Source of the DNA: Epiperipatus broadwayi
Taxonomy: Eukaryota > Onychophora > Udeonychophora > Euonychophora > Peripatidae
Assembly (NCBI GenBank): GCA_028023455.1
Contig: JAQFVV010000020.1
Location: 4,201,092-4,265,091, forward strand
Length of the DNA stretch: 64,000 nucleotides
Direction of reading: 5' to 3'
This document shows, one piece after another, positions 26,120-36,974 of this stretch. Position numbers and translations under genes: made by a program. Every line of letters begins with the position of its first letter. Position 1 is the stretch's first letter. The notes under the pieces are model-generated. The model saw only the letters and a list, made by a program, of their open reading frames with translations, ran no database searches and was not told where the DNA came from.

Positions 26120-26177
26120 CAACCCAAAGCACTAACTGAGGAGTGCCAAAGCACAAAACCATTGGTTTGGGATTTGG
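26120..26177 (+). ncRNA. Hammerhead ribozyme motif I (family 2, decayed)
   Basis: CTGAGGA at 26136-26142 and a perfect stem II GTGC-CAAA-GCAC are kept. GAAA has become AAAA and the cleavage triplet GTC has become GTT. It is the mirror partner of motif H and is probably inactive through loss of G12. Confidence 0.65.
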
Positions 26178-26761
26178 GTGTGGTTTTCGGTAGCGCTATT
26201 TTAAGTGCTTTCTCTTCCTAAGCATTTATCACAAAGCTTGTTGAGCAACTAGCAAAGCTCTTTGTTTATATTTTACAAGCTTAAAAAAGGAGGGTCATGT
26301 GATATATGGCTATTTTTTATTTTTTGAACATTTTATGTTTGTTGTTGTTGTTGTATTATATTAATGAATTTGTTTTAAGTAATTCAAATATTTGTTGTAA
26401 ACGATTGAACAACATTTTAATTAAAAAGAGAAGTGGAAATGTGGTGTATTTCCATTAAAATGTTTCTATTTTTTTTTTTTTTAGATTATTATGTATTTTT
26501 TTTATACCAATTCAAAATTTCGATCTGCAACAACCATTTCATTGCCTCATGATTTCAACTAGGCATAGTTTTTTAAATTCATTTTTATTATTTTGAACTT
26601 TTTTTTGCTTTGAAGACATCCTGGACATTTTTATGAAAGGCATCAAAATCCTACATTGCCCAGGTGCTATGCATGATAGCACTTTTTTATGGCCAGCCGT
26701 GATGGCACTACGATTAAATGTAGGTAATCATAAGTGCTTAGGAGTGTATTAAACATTTACA

Positions 26762-27115
26762 TTTTTTATTTGCCTGAAGGTTTGCGAAGATGGTATTTTA
26801 GTTTTACTTATGTGTTGGACTATTTCCATAATCTAATATTAAATATTGAATGTATTTAGAAAAAAAATTAAACTTTATTTCAAGAATCTAAATGTCCTGA
26901 TACGATTCCCATGCTAGTAGGGTCACTGCTTAGGCGAACAATACCTGAAGAAGAGAAAAGAATAATCCCACTGGAAACATTGTGATATATACTAACCTGT
27001 AATATTATAAACAGATGAACGTAATTAGAAAATTTAAATAAAGTTTCAAATCTTTTTCTAAAAACACTCTACATTTAATGTTAAATGATCGAAATGATCC
27101 AATATAGAAGTACAT
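26762..27115. mobile_element. Hammerhead-like repeat family 4, inverted pair
   Basis: A minus piece (26762 to about 26905: AAACCTTCAGGC end, ATTATGGAAATAGTCC, AAATAAAGTTT) meets a plus piece (about 26905-27115) at TTCCCATGCTAGTA. The plus piece continues ACTAACCTGT, TAAATAAAGTTTCAAAT and GATCCAATATA, matching 54780-54990 and 36848-36961. The plus piece carries the ribozyme-like motif at 26936-26987. Confidence 0.7.
26936..26987 (+). ncRNA. Hammerhead-like motif (family 4)
   Basis: CTGAAGA, an AGAGA-type arm, then GAAACATT|GTGATATAT. Stem III would be the two-pair A15.1-U16.1 type. In other family 4 copies the same place is the palindrome ACGT or AATATT. The 5' flank ACAATAC gives only a short stem I. 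This is a likely relative of the other hammerheads, but not a full consensus. Confidence 0.35.
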
Positions 27116-27305
27116 GTCATATATATATATATACACTTAAGCACATGCGTGTGTGTTTTTGCATTAAATTTTGTTAATTTACTATATATAAATTAAAGTT
27201 TAATATTATAAGAAACAATCTGCTGTGATAAAAAGCTTAACCTAATACTGTCCTAGAGTCAATGTATTTGAAAAAAGTAAATAAAGAAAAAAAAAATAGT
27301 CACAC

Positions 27306-28308
27306 CTAAGGTATCTTTGTAAAATGCTGAAATATGTTGTAATATATCTGGTACACTATCAATAGGAGAAGCGCTCCAGAAGTCCAAAGATTTTAAGGGA
27401 ATAAATTCTGTAAGTATTGGTCGAAAATCTCCAAATCTAGGTGAAGTCCATATTGTGAAAGAAATGTAAATTTTACGACAGAATTTTGCAACATTTTGCC
27501 ATAGAGATGGATTAATAGAGTGATTATGGGGATCCATATCGGAGCATGTAACACTTAGATATTCTAATGTTGAGCAGCAATTTTTTGTGAGAATTTCTAG
27601 CACTTTATCGGAGAGACAATTATAATTAAGATGTATTTTTCTAAGAGAAGTTAAATTTTCTATAGTTTCTAAATATTTAATATTTTGATAAACATTTTGT
27701 AAAGGATGAAAAAAATCCAACAGATTTAAATTATATAAGGTTTTACCACAATGTATGGATAACTCGTGTAAAAGTAAACAACCGTCATTACATTCCATTG
27801 TAGCTGCCGTCATGTTAAAAGATCTAAGATATTTTTGGGCTGCAAATAATCCTATAAGAGCATCTATAAACTTTTTTTGAAAATAAAGAATCCATCTCGT
27901 ATTTTGAATACGAAATAGATTCTGTAAATTAAAGCTGTAAATGTGTGATTTTCCTGAAATTATAATAAAAAAAAGAATTAAATTTTTTTGAATTTCATAC
28001 AAAATATCATCTGAAACAGATTTGGATTTAAAATCAATATTTAAATATCGCAAGTGGTGGCTTAGCTTTTGGGCAAAATTGACAGCTCCTGAATTATTAA
28101 TAAAGGCAAAATTACTAAAATATACCGAAGACCATAATCCTGCAGATAGAAAGATTTTATTCCATTTGCAACAGACACACGAGGCCGCCACTCGATCAGA
28201 ACCATGTAAATAAGTGAAAATCTTTTCCAGAATAATTTCGGGAATATTTGTCCATAAATCCAAGGCCATTTTACTATCAAAATTATTTTCTCCACCGGTT
28301 GTTCTCAT
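27306..28308 (-). CDS. FBXO39-like F-box protein, first coding exon (gene A)
   Basis: This encodes an F-box protein that should act as a substrate-recognition subunit of an SCF (SKP1-CUL1) ubiquitin ligase. The F-box spans residues about 19-60 (LWTNIPEIILEKIFTYL ... CVCCKWNKIF ... LW). A leucine-rich C-terminal region follows with the FBXO39-family blocks LRKIHLNYNCLSDKVLEIL, SDMDPHNHSINPSLW and FIPLKSLDFW. The frame runs on to 27259, but the extra residues are intron-like. A splice donor, TTAG|GTGTGA, falls after residue 334 in phase 1, the same place and phase as in gene B. FBXO39 proteins are about 440 residues, so roughly 100 C-terminal residues lie in an unseen exon below 27306. Met14 has the better start context and could be used instead of Met1. 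It is paralogous to gene B, head to head. The domain call is firm; the orthology is inferred. Confidence 0.88.
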
Positions 28309-28531
28309 CCACTAATCCCTCTCATTCTATCTAACTTGTGGTCAAATATGGGACCATATTGACGAGAAAAGAAGAATTTTAAAATTATTATTTTTTTTAT
28401 TTTCCCCTACATTTTTGTTTCTAAAATTATATCTACAATATAAAATATTGGAAAAAACCGGAAATGACGCAATAATGCTTAGAAACTATTATTTACAAGT
28501 TCATTAAATGTTATTTTGTTATTTTTAATAT
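28309..28531. promoter_or_regulatory. Shared divergent promoter of the F-box pair
   Basis: The 223 bp between the two start codons must hold at least part of both promoters and both 5' UTRs, unless upstream exons exist. No obvious TATA box was found for either direction. CCGGAAAT (28458-28465, ETS-like) overlaps TGACGCAAT (28465-28473, CRE/C/EBP-like). Such sites are common in short bidirectional promoters. Confidence 0.6.
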
Positions 28532-29528
28532 ATGGATAAAACATATAGCGATACTATAAAAGCACCAGATAATTTGCATAATTGGGCTACTCTTCTGGAT
28601 GTTTTAATAGAAAAGATTTTTTTAAATCTTAATTTAGCTAATAGATTAGTGGCAGCCCGTGTGTGTCGAAAGTGGTCCAATTGTTTTCATTCGGGAATTT
28701 TGTGGCAAAAAATGAAATTTTATAACAGTTCTTTTATTGGACTAAGAGCAACCACTTATGCAACCAAATATGCTATTCATTTGAAACATTTAACCGTAAC
28801 ATTCTCACCTCTTCCAGCGTCACACAACCAAGTCATCCACTTGCAGGAAAATTTTTTAACATTTCTAAGTCTTCTTTTAGGCAAAGCTCAATTAAATCAT
28901 TTAATTATTCAAAATTTGTTTTTAATTCAAAACATAACTTGGTTAAACTGTATGAATGATCGTTTTATATTTATCCTTGAAACGCTTTTAACAAGCCTCA
29001 ATTCTCTTCGCCTTTTTGAAATGAGCGCGGCCACGGTTAATGGTAAAGACGGATGTTTTATCTTATCATCCATTGCAAAGTCTAGCGGAATTTCCATACA
29101 CACTCTAAATTTAGATGGATTTTTCATTCCGCTTCAAAAAATACATACTATCAGTATTTTTAAAGAATCGATAACTCAATTTATTAATTTAAAAATATTA
29201 TTTTTAAGCTACAGTTGTCTTTCGGATGAAATTTTAGACGATTTAAGTGAAGTTTTGCAAGGTAAGCTAGAAACTTTAAATTGTAAATGTAATGATATGG
29301 ACGTAAGAGATCAAATAATTTCTAATTATATGTGGACTAAAATTATACGCTTATGCCCAAAATTCAAAGTAGATTTATCAATATGGCATTCACCACGGTT
29401 TGGAAACATCATTCATCTTTTAAGTTCATCTATGCCAATGAGAACATTTGATTTTTATAGTTCTTCTGTGGGTCCCGAAATATTGGAAACTTTTACTCAC
29501 CTAATTGAACACTTTAATGAAACTTTAG
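28532..29528 (+). CDS. FBXO39-like F-box protein, first coding exon (gene B)
   Basis: This is the paralogue of gene A, predicted to have the same role as an SCF ubiquitin-ligase substrate adaptor. The F-box is at residues about 18-58 (WATLLDVLIEKIFLNLNL ... ARVCRKWSNCF ... LW). Blocks shared with gene A include NLFLIQNITWL, MSAATVNGKDGC, TLNLDGFFIPLQK, SYSCLSDEILDDL, CNDMDVRDQIIS and IWHSPRFGN. The open frame continues to 29560, but a donor TTAG|GTAAAA at 29528/29529 gives phase 1 after residue 332, exactly matching gene A. The remaining C-terminal exon (about 100 residues in the family) was not found downstream. Start context is weak at -3, with G at +4; no nearer in-frame ATG improves it. 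Neither copy shows stops or frameshifts in the exon. Confidence 0.88.
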
Positions 29529-29560
29529 GTAAAATATATAAGACGAGAGAACATTTATAA

Positions 29561-30285
29561 ATATAGATTATAATGTATTGATATGTGCGTAATAATTAAA
29601 GTATTAGCATACTATAGTACATATAGAAATAATAATTTTGTAGGCATCATCAAATAATTTATAGTTGGTTTATAACAGATAAGTCTCTCATTTAATTAAG
29701 TCTCATTATTAGCAGCATATCTAAGTGTTAGGTCTGGCTTAACCAAGTGAAAAGGCAGGTGATTATTTCAATAATATTTTATGCATAATACAGATTTTAA
29801 TATTCCTGCATCTATTTTACATATATAGATATTCGACTTATACAGATTTTGTGTTTATGACAAATACAACTTTTACCTAGCTTATACATACTAATCTAGT
29901 ATAAAAGTAGAAAATGTGGCTATCATAATGAAAAAGTTTCTCTCTATGCCAAGTAGTAGCTATCTGGTCATCATGAAATGAAAAAATAGAAAAAGATTGT
30001 GAATCATTAATCTAATAAATTATAACCCATAGACGAATTGCTCTTTGATAGTGTGCAAGCTTCGTTAGTTCTCATTTCATAACTGTCAATAAAATTAAAC
30101 CATTATGTCTCAAAATACTTACTGATTGTAGAGTCCCATGTGAGACTTCTGCAAGGTGTTTGTAACAACACATTACACCCCTCCCACTTTAAGTATTTAA
30201 TTTGATAGGCTAATAATTCTTTAGATACTTGGACTTTCTAAGCTTTGACAGTTTCCCTTTGCTCTTCTATGCTGTTAGTCGTCTA
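29561..30285. other. Likely intron of gene B; nothing else seen
   Basis: AT-rich sequence downstream of the predicted donor. I could not find the C-terminal FBXO39-type exon here. Confidence 0.4.
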
Positions 30286-30675
30286 AATATAACTATTCTG
30301 TTGTGATACTCATTGCAGGCCCTTTTTTTTATTAGCCTTATTGACTTGGTTGTTGGGCTTTATGCTCATTAGTTTTTTAAATTGTTTGTTTTAGGTTATT
30401 GAACTATTCGTTGATTAGTATAAGTTGTCAGTTGATATAGTTATTTGATTCTGTGGAAAATTTTTTTATCTATTGATCTAGTCAATACATTTTCTGTTGA
30501 TCATTTTTAGGTAGTCTATTGATGTGTTTCTCGGACTCTTTGTTGATGAGCTTTCTAAATTGTCTATTGATTTGGTCTAAATTTTTTATAAATTAGTTTT
30601 TTTTTATTGTTGATCTTGTCGTTGAACTTTTTGTTGATCACTTATCTGGATTGTCTGTTTCATTTCAATTATCTT
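30286..30675. repeat. Degenerate tandem repeat (TTGTTGATC type)
   Basis: The cluster CTTTNTTGATNA ... TTTTTAAATTGTCTATTGAT recurs about five to six times at 55-75 bp spacing (for example near 30400, 30500, 30555, 30620). It is diverged and non-coding. Confidence 0.6.
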
Positions 30676-32695
30676 CTATATTTTATGAATAGTTTTACCT
30701 CTGGTGGTTCTACAATAAATATATAATTATCATTGAGACATCAGCCAGTCACTCCTTAGAGTAACTAAAATAACTATACATCAATCATATATCAACCAGC
30801 ATTATAAAGTAAAGTTATTATAAGTAAGTACTACTCAAAAGAAATAACCATCCATCATTATCATTGATGGGAATAAACAAATCAGTATAAATCAATGCAG
30901 TAAATCAACAGTCAATCTGGTGACTGGATTGGAAATGGGTCTTCTGTAGACCAGGTTAACTATTGAACCTTTGCCAGCTTGGGCAATTATTTAACCATTA
31001 GTTTGGATGTACCACTTAAGTGCTAATCCATTAGAATACACAATAATCAGAAATCAAAACACTGATGCTGGAATATTAAAACATGCTGATCATCATCAAT
31101 GCTCAGGCCACTTGTACTGGCCAACTATAAACTTAACTCCTAATAAGGCTAAATTAAAATAAAAAATAGTGCATGGGCTTTAAAGAATATAATCTTATGC
31201 GCCAACCAGGATGATGGTGATTGATCATCGCTAGATGCTCCAAAAGCACTAAATACACATCCCCATTTATAAATTCATGTCATGCATGAATCTAGTTCAG
31301 AGAACACAAGCTCTATTACTGCATGTGACCAAGAGATGATGCAATACAATTTTTAATAATTGAATACAAGTTTATTAACAACAATAAAAAAATTGAAATG
31401 AAAGTCCATTTCTGATTTTGACTACAATACAAAATTTCAAATGATTACATTGCAATTTACATAATTACTATTCAAAATTCAAATTGTTACACTGATTTAC
31501 ATATATGTGCACACAGATGTGCGATTTCTAATATACAATTAATATATTCAATTGATATTCAATAATTACAAAAAATGATTAAATTTTACATATATGCCCT
31601 ATTTTAATTTGTTACAATAATATATTTTTCTAATTAATTCCATTTTGAAAACATCCAGAAAATTTCACACATATATGTGTGCATAAACAACATATAAATA
31701 TAATTTCAAAATCAGTTATCAAATTCTATTACCGCTTTCTTCATTCTTTTTTTAAAAAAATATATAACCAATTTTCGAGAGGTTAGAAAGCTTTTTATCA
31801 GGTTACCCCTTAACTAATTATAAATGTCTTTAAATTTAAAAATATAGGTTTAAAATGTCTATCAAATAAATTATTTAAAAACAACTCACTTTATATACGT
31901 TTATCTGTACTTCTCTTCATATAGACACAGCAGCATAGGTATAACTATTTCTTTATTCAGCTGGAGTTTCTCTTGGACAAGCTGTTTTTTGTCAATCCAG
32001 GCATAATTTAGGTAAAAGTATATAATTCTGGTAATTTGTTGGCATATCATGAGATTTCTTTTGTAGTCCAAGCAATTGTCAAGCTGTCTTCTAGAACATA
32101 TTTAAGCAGCTAGTTGATCCATTTGAAATGACCCTGGCCTCATGAATCAAAACTGCAATATACTATAGGGTAGCTACTGGACTGCACTCCCTTAGATCTC
32201 CATAGGAGCTCTGTATAACTCTTCTAGCTATTTTGTTCTCATTTTTAGGCTATTGATTCAGAAGTGATTCAGCTTCAAGTAAATCAAAACTCTTGTGAAG
32301 GAAAATAGTAGCAGCTCCTGAATATACTGTCCTGCCTTCAGCTACATCAGTTCATGATAGCTATTCTGCCAACTCTATGGTCAGCTAAAACTAACTGCTG
32401 CAAACTTCAACAAACTGCAAAAAAATATTGTAAACAACTTTGCAGCTGACCCATCCTTACAAAAACTACTATCTAGACTGTTCTCTTCAAAAATCAGTAT
32501 CCAGACTGTGGCTGATATTTTTATCAGCCTTCTTATAGAATCATGGTGACAACAACATCTTGATTGAAAACAGAGTTTTATTTTATCTTTCTAATTCCTT
32601 TTGAAAACAGGCTTGAAATTTTATCAAGGTGTGATATATATGTTTTTACTTAGATAATAGAAATTTACAAATTAAAAAATTTCAAAAATACCATC
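30676..32695. other. No gene recognised
   Basis: AT-rich spacer. Short runs near 31490-31690 resemble low-complexity repeat sequence with ATATATGTG motifs. No RNA gene or coding frame is supported. Confidence 0.4.
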
Positions 32696-32713
32696 CTTGT
32701 TTTTAAATTTCAA

Positions 32714-32715
<2 letters not shown>

Positions 32716-32752
<37 letters not shown>
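32716..32752 (+). repeat. (AAT)n microsatellite, with (ATT)n nearby
   Basis: About twelve ATA/AAT units, followed at 32821-32843 by a run of ATT units, so the two patches are complementary. The overlapping 109-codon frame is an artefact of these repeats. Confidence 0.9.
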
Positions 32753-32754
<2 letters not shown>

Positions 32755-32980
32755 GATATTTATATTTATTCAGATCTTTTAAAAGTTTAATTTATAAAAC
32801 AATTTTTATTTTAAATCAGAGTTATTATTATTATTATTATTATTTTATTTCAATGAATGTAGAAAATATCTACTATAATTTTTGTCTGGGTTTATTTCTC
32901 ATTTTCCTTTCAACTTTATATATATTTATGCACACACACACTATATTATTGTGTGCTATGGTTACTATATATATATATAA

Positions 32981-33271
32981 GACATATTTTGCAGGTTCAT
33001 CCATGTTAAAAAAATTTAAATATTGATATACTGATGTTTCGACTTGATCACACAAGTCATCCATTGGGTGATAAAAGATAGAAAGACGTTTGTAGAGGCG
33101 CTACAATCACTGATTTGAAAAAAAAAACGTTAAAGTTCCACCAATAGCAAAAATGTTGTATTAAGAATGTAGTTTTTAAAAATCTTTCCAAATAGGAGGA
33201 ATTTTGCATGAATCATCTTTCTTATTGATATAATCTGGCCTTTTAACACGGATGAACCTGCAAAATATGTC
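32981..33271. repeat. Inverted repeat with 31-bp arms
   Basis: GACATATTTTGCAGGTTCAT... (32981-33011) is the near-exact inverse of 33241-33271 (...ATGAACCTGCAAAATATGTC), with one or two mismatches and a 229-bp spacer. The spacer holds the hammerhead-like remnant at 33021-33068. The layout matches the other inverted ribozyme elements. Confidence 0.7.
33021..33068 (-). ncRNA. Hammerhead-like remnant (stem II + GAAAC)
   Basis: On the minus strand GACTTG-TGTGAT-CAAGTC forms a perfect six-pair stem with the canonical G10.1-C11.1 pair and is followed directly by GAAAC. The upstream core strand reads GGATGA, not CTGATGA, and no GUH triplet follows at the right distance. I consider it a remnant or look-alike. 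Confidence 0.25.
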
Positions 33272-33274
33272 TTT

Positions 33275-34545
33275 TATATATGCAACTTGTGAAAATCTTT
33301 GTATTAACATATATAGTGAAAATCTTTGTATCAACATATATATATATATGGAATACTGCAGTAAAAAAAATTCATGTAATATGGCTGCTCTGACTTTCAC
33401 TTGTCTTTTTAGTGAGCAGTGTTACTTCCACTTTAATCATCCATTAAGCTTGGTTATTATTTTCTGGATAAAACAGAAGTGATCATATGTGTTTTACATT
33501 GGTACATCCTATGAATATTTTATATTTTTAAGGTTTCCAGAGCCACCTAAGACTGAATTGAGAGTATGTCTGCATTTTCTAGACATTTTTAATAAGCATA
33601 AACTAATGAAAACTATTTTCTCATCTCTAATAACCTATATGGATAATATGAATTTGTGAGAAATTTAACCACTGGTGACACTATTTCTGGCTTTTTTCAG
33701 GTCTATTCTATAAGCTTACACAATCAATGGATAACGCTATTATATTCACATTCCCAGATTAGTTTCTAGACCTGATCTTTAAAACTGAAAATGATGCACT
33801 TATGCATCTAAAAGTGATTTTTATTCTTACTCACTATTCAAGCTAATAATCTGAAAGTTCAAAAAATTCTAAAATTTTGGAACCCAAGCAAAATCTCTTG
33901 TATAATTAAAGATATGATACTATGTCAACTTCTTTATATTTTACTAACCTTAGTTTTATTCTAATTGTATGTCCTTTCCACCCCATTATCATTACCTATT
34001 TTAAATATTCCTTATTTATTTTATTGTAAAATATATTATTTATTTTACTATTTTACTAACTATTGTAATTCTCTAATTGGGATTATCATAACATATTATC
34101 ATGTCTATAAAAACAATTATTAAAAGTTGAAAAAGTAAAGTGCGTTATAGCCATTCAACCTTGTGATCAGATCTGTCCAAAATCAAAAATTGATTTTGTT
34201 ACTGAAAATTAAATAGTCTACGATATTGGCATGAAAAAATAAAACTGTCATATGGAAACTTGTTCAACTAGGGTAGAGAATTTATGGTTTTTTGCTTTGA
34301 TCATTATAAAAAAATTATAGAATAATTAAATTAGCCAAAACATAAGAAAAATAATAGTATTCTGCTTTTGTAGATATAACACCTTATAATATAATGAATA
34401 GTAAGAGTTTATGATTATACTTTGCTTTAATTAAAATAAATGGTGAATGATGCCCTAGTCACCAATATAATGAATAGAAATACTTTAATCCTTCATCTAT
34501 TTGTACTTATGTTTTAATCCTTCAACTATTTGTACTTATGTTATT
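33275..34545. other. Nothing recognised
   Basis: AT-rich spacer. A local duplication of TTATGTTNTTAATCCTTCAACTATTTGTAC-type sequence is visible near 34485-34540. Confidence 0.4.
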
Positions 34546-34556
34546 AAAATTAACTG

Positions 34557-34649
34557 TTGTCAAACGTTGGTGGCCGAGTGGTTAGTACAGCTGCATTACA
34601 AGCAGTTGTCCCGGGAACCGTTTCCCAGCCGACGCTTTGACACATAAAA
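34557..34649 (+). mobile_element. tRNA-derived SINE, short subtype (S1)
   Basis: An A-box-like TGGCCGAGTGG sits near the 5' end, a degraded B-box region near CGGGAACCGTTTCCC, and a tail CACATAAAAAAAA. It is flanked by AAAATTAACTG at 34546-34556 and 34650-34660, marking a retroposed insertion of about 93 bp. Confidence 0.8.
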
Positions 34650-34660
34650 AAAATTAACTG

Positions 34661-35948
34661 CTGCACATCCATGTTTTGTAAAATCTTCAGTAATCTGTGG
34701 CTTGCAAATCAGAATTTAATTAATTTGTATGGCTAAAAAAGTTGAAGCACTAAAAGTGACAAAGCTGTATCTGTTATCGGTAGAGCTTGAATTCAAGCGA
34801 CTGCTTTTCTGTCATCATCACTAAGCCACAAAGAGTACAATGGGCATGTAACAGTAGTTTTACATTATACATTGCTTCTATATGTGCAAACATTATTGAG
34901 ATGTTAAATCAAAAAATTAAGATTTATTAAATTATATTCTAAAAATCAGAACACATCTGTGATGTTATTGTCTACTTCAAGAAATTTGTATAAATTCTCT
35001 GCTGGAAAGCAAATTATAATAATTATGCAATGAAATAATTAACTAAGTGATAGTACTACATCACTGATGGTGATAGTTTGCCATTGTATGGCTTTTTCTT
35101 AGCATATTTTATTTTAACACCTGAAACCTACATCCAAAAATAATGAAGCTGTTTTATTATGTTGCATTTTATCTCCGGACTGAATCAAATTACTAAAATG
35201 TCAACGAAATGAAAAAGTTTTGAATTAAAAAATGGCATAAAAGAATAAAATAATAACTTCATTCAAATAGCATACAATCGAATTCTTAATTTATATCATA
35301 AAAAATCGACAAATCTCTAATAAAAAAAAAAACTATGAAAGAAAAGTCATTACTCACCAGGCTTGCTTGCTAATCTCCAGATAGTTACGGTTTATAAGTC
35401 TTCTAATTTTGTTTCGCTTTCTAGATAATGGCTAGATAGAAATAACATTTGTTTTATCAGATCTGAATTTGAATCTCGGAACTGGAGAATGATTGATAGC
35501 TGCGTTAACGACTATATCGCAAGTCTTTGGTTGCATTTAACAAAGAACAAAATTAATTATTTCAAAAACCCCCAAAAATCCAAGAACACTCAATTACGAA
35601 TAATCCCTTGCAACCTCAAGCTCAATCGGATATCGCTGGAGGTTTAAACACAAAATTAATCATAGATAGCAATAATGAATATCCATAAAAAAAAAAACAT
35701 TGTATTCATATTGTATTTCCAATTGACCAATAAATTCTATTTTTTTTAAAAAAAAAAAATCTATACTCAGCTTATTTTAAATTAAAATAATCAATTTTTA
35801 ACAAACCAGAGTTTGTTTATAAAATAATGCAATTATAGCAGTTAAATTTTAAAAATAAAGTATCAGAAAAGAAATACAGTGTAAATCTTTCTTCGCAGCT
35901 AAATAGTTGGATTAACAGTCTTTATCCAGTTTGATTCATAATTAATAA
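34661..35948. other. Nothing recognised
   Basis: AT-rich spacer between SINE copies. No supported feature. Confidence 0.4.
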
Positions 35949-36034
35949 CGAAATTTGCAGAGTGGTTATCACAGCCGCCTTGCAAGCAGTTGTACCGGGT
36001 TCGCTCCCGGCCGATGCTTTGACACATGAAAAAA
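35949..36034 (+). mobile_element. tRNA-derived SINE, short subtype (S2)
   Basis: GCAGAGTGGTTATCACAGC at the A-box side, a good B box in CGGGTTCGCTCCCGG, then GATGCTTTGACACATG and an A run. It matches S1 in length and order. The first ~12 bases of the consensus are degraded, and no clear target-site duplication is visible. Confidence 0.75.
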
Positions 36035-36200
36035 TATATATAAGTTAGAGTGAAGTTATTTTAAAAACAAAGCCATTGCTGGGACTATACACAAAATAAA
36101 TAATTTTATGGGCGATTAGAACTATTATTCTTCCCTATTGAGATCCCAAGATCGAATTTTTTAATTTTCCATCAGTTTCAACGTCAACTTTAACCTCAAA

Positions 36201-36311
36201 GTCTTGCGTTGTTAGCCGAGAGGTATCGCAGCAGCCATGCAAGCAAGTAGTTGGTTGCAGATGGTTGTGGGTTCGTGTCCCGGCCGATGCTATGACACAT
36301 GGAAAAAAAAA
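36201..36311 (+). mobile_element. tRNA-derived SINE, long subtype (S3)
   Basis: A box TAGCCGAGAGG, B box GGTTCGTGTCC, tail ATGACACATGG plus an A run. The 15-bp duplication AACTTTAACCTCAAA flanks it at 36186-36200 and 36312-36326. Compared with S1 and S2 it has about 25 extra bases (AAGTAGTTGGTTGCAGA) between the boxes. Confidence 0.88.
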
Positions 36312-36326
36312 AACTTTAACCTCAAA

Positions 36327-36834
36327 AATAAGTAATTGCAATAATTGACCTAAACATTGAAAACTGTATATCATTATGAATAAAAACACTTCAAATTTAA
36401 TCAAAAAAACCTTCTTCGTGTTTAAAAGTAAGCGGAGAAGGGGACACTACGTGTTATTTATCCACCCTTAAAATTAAGTGATTAATTTCTCTGTCAGAAA
36501 AAACAAATCGAGCTATTTTTCAAAGATTTTTTAAAAAAATGATTCTGAAGAAAAATTCAGATTCTGTAATATCTGCCTTTATTATAACATTTGCAAGACT
36601 GACTTTGATTCTTCAACCAATCATTCTTAAGAAATCATCATTCAGAATTAACTTGACAGATACCATCTAAATAACAAAGATAACTAAGCATCCAGTTGTT
36701 ATTGAATCTAAAAAGAAATCAGAAATCCACATTTCAATAATACATTGTGTAATCTTATAAGATTGTCTCAAGATTTTTATTAATATTTCTAGTCTTCTTA
36801 GTAAGGAGACAAAACATTCCCTTTTATACAAAAT
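36327..36834. other. Nothing recognised
   Basis: AT-rich spacer. The minus frame that starts at 36912 is created by the palindromic insertion, not by a gene. Confidence 0.4.
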
Positions 36835-36847
36835 AAATGCATTATTA

Positions 36848-36961
36848 GCTGTATTTTTATAATGGACTATTTTCATCATCAACACACATATTAGATGATG
36901 GAAATAGTCCAATATAAAAATACAGCTAGAACACCATCATCACAAACCTTCAGAAAAACAC
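36848..36961. mobile_element. Small palindromic family 4 insertion with 13-bp TSD
   Basis: AAATGCATTATTA is at 36835-36847 and again at 36962-36974. Between them a ~34-bp arm (GCTGTATTTTTATAATGGAC...) is mirrored (...AATATAAAAATACAGC). The plus half then runs on to ACCTTCAGAAAAACAC, the same 3' end seen at 54990. It is an inverted partial dimer of family 4 lacking the ribozyme part. Confidence 0.8.
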
Positions 36962-36974
36962 AAATGCATTATTA

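Larger units (their letters stand above)
25944..26270. mobile_element. Hammerhead-bearing repeat family 2, inverted pair
   Basis: Two ~150-bp arms face each other. The left (25944 to about 26095, minus) and right (about 26110-26270, plus) share TGAGCAACTAGCAAAGCTC, AGCTTGTTGA, AAGTGCTTTCTCTT and the ribozyme core. The arms are roughly 85 percent identical by eye. The minus frame at 25774-26061 that crosses the left arm is not a supported gene. Confidence 0.8.

Noticed and set aside
28022-28213. Plus-strand frame, and the second minus frame at 28062-28295, within F-box gene A
   Set aside because: They are shadows of the F-box exon in other frames and lack its conserved blocks.
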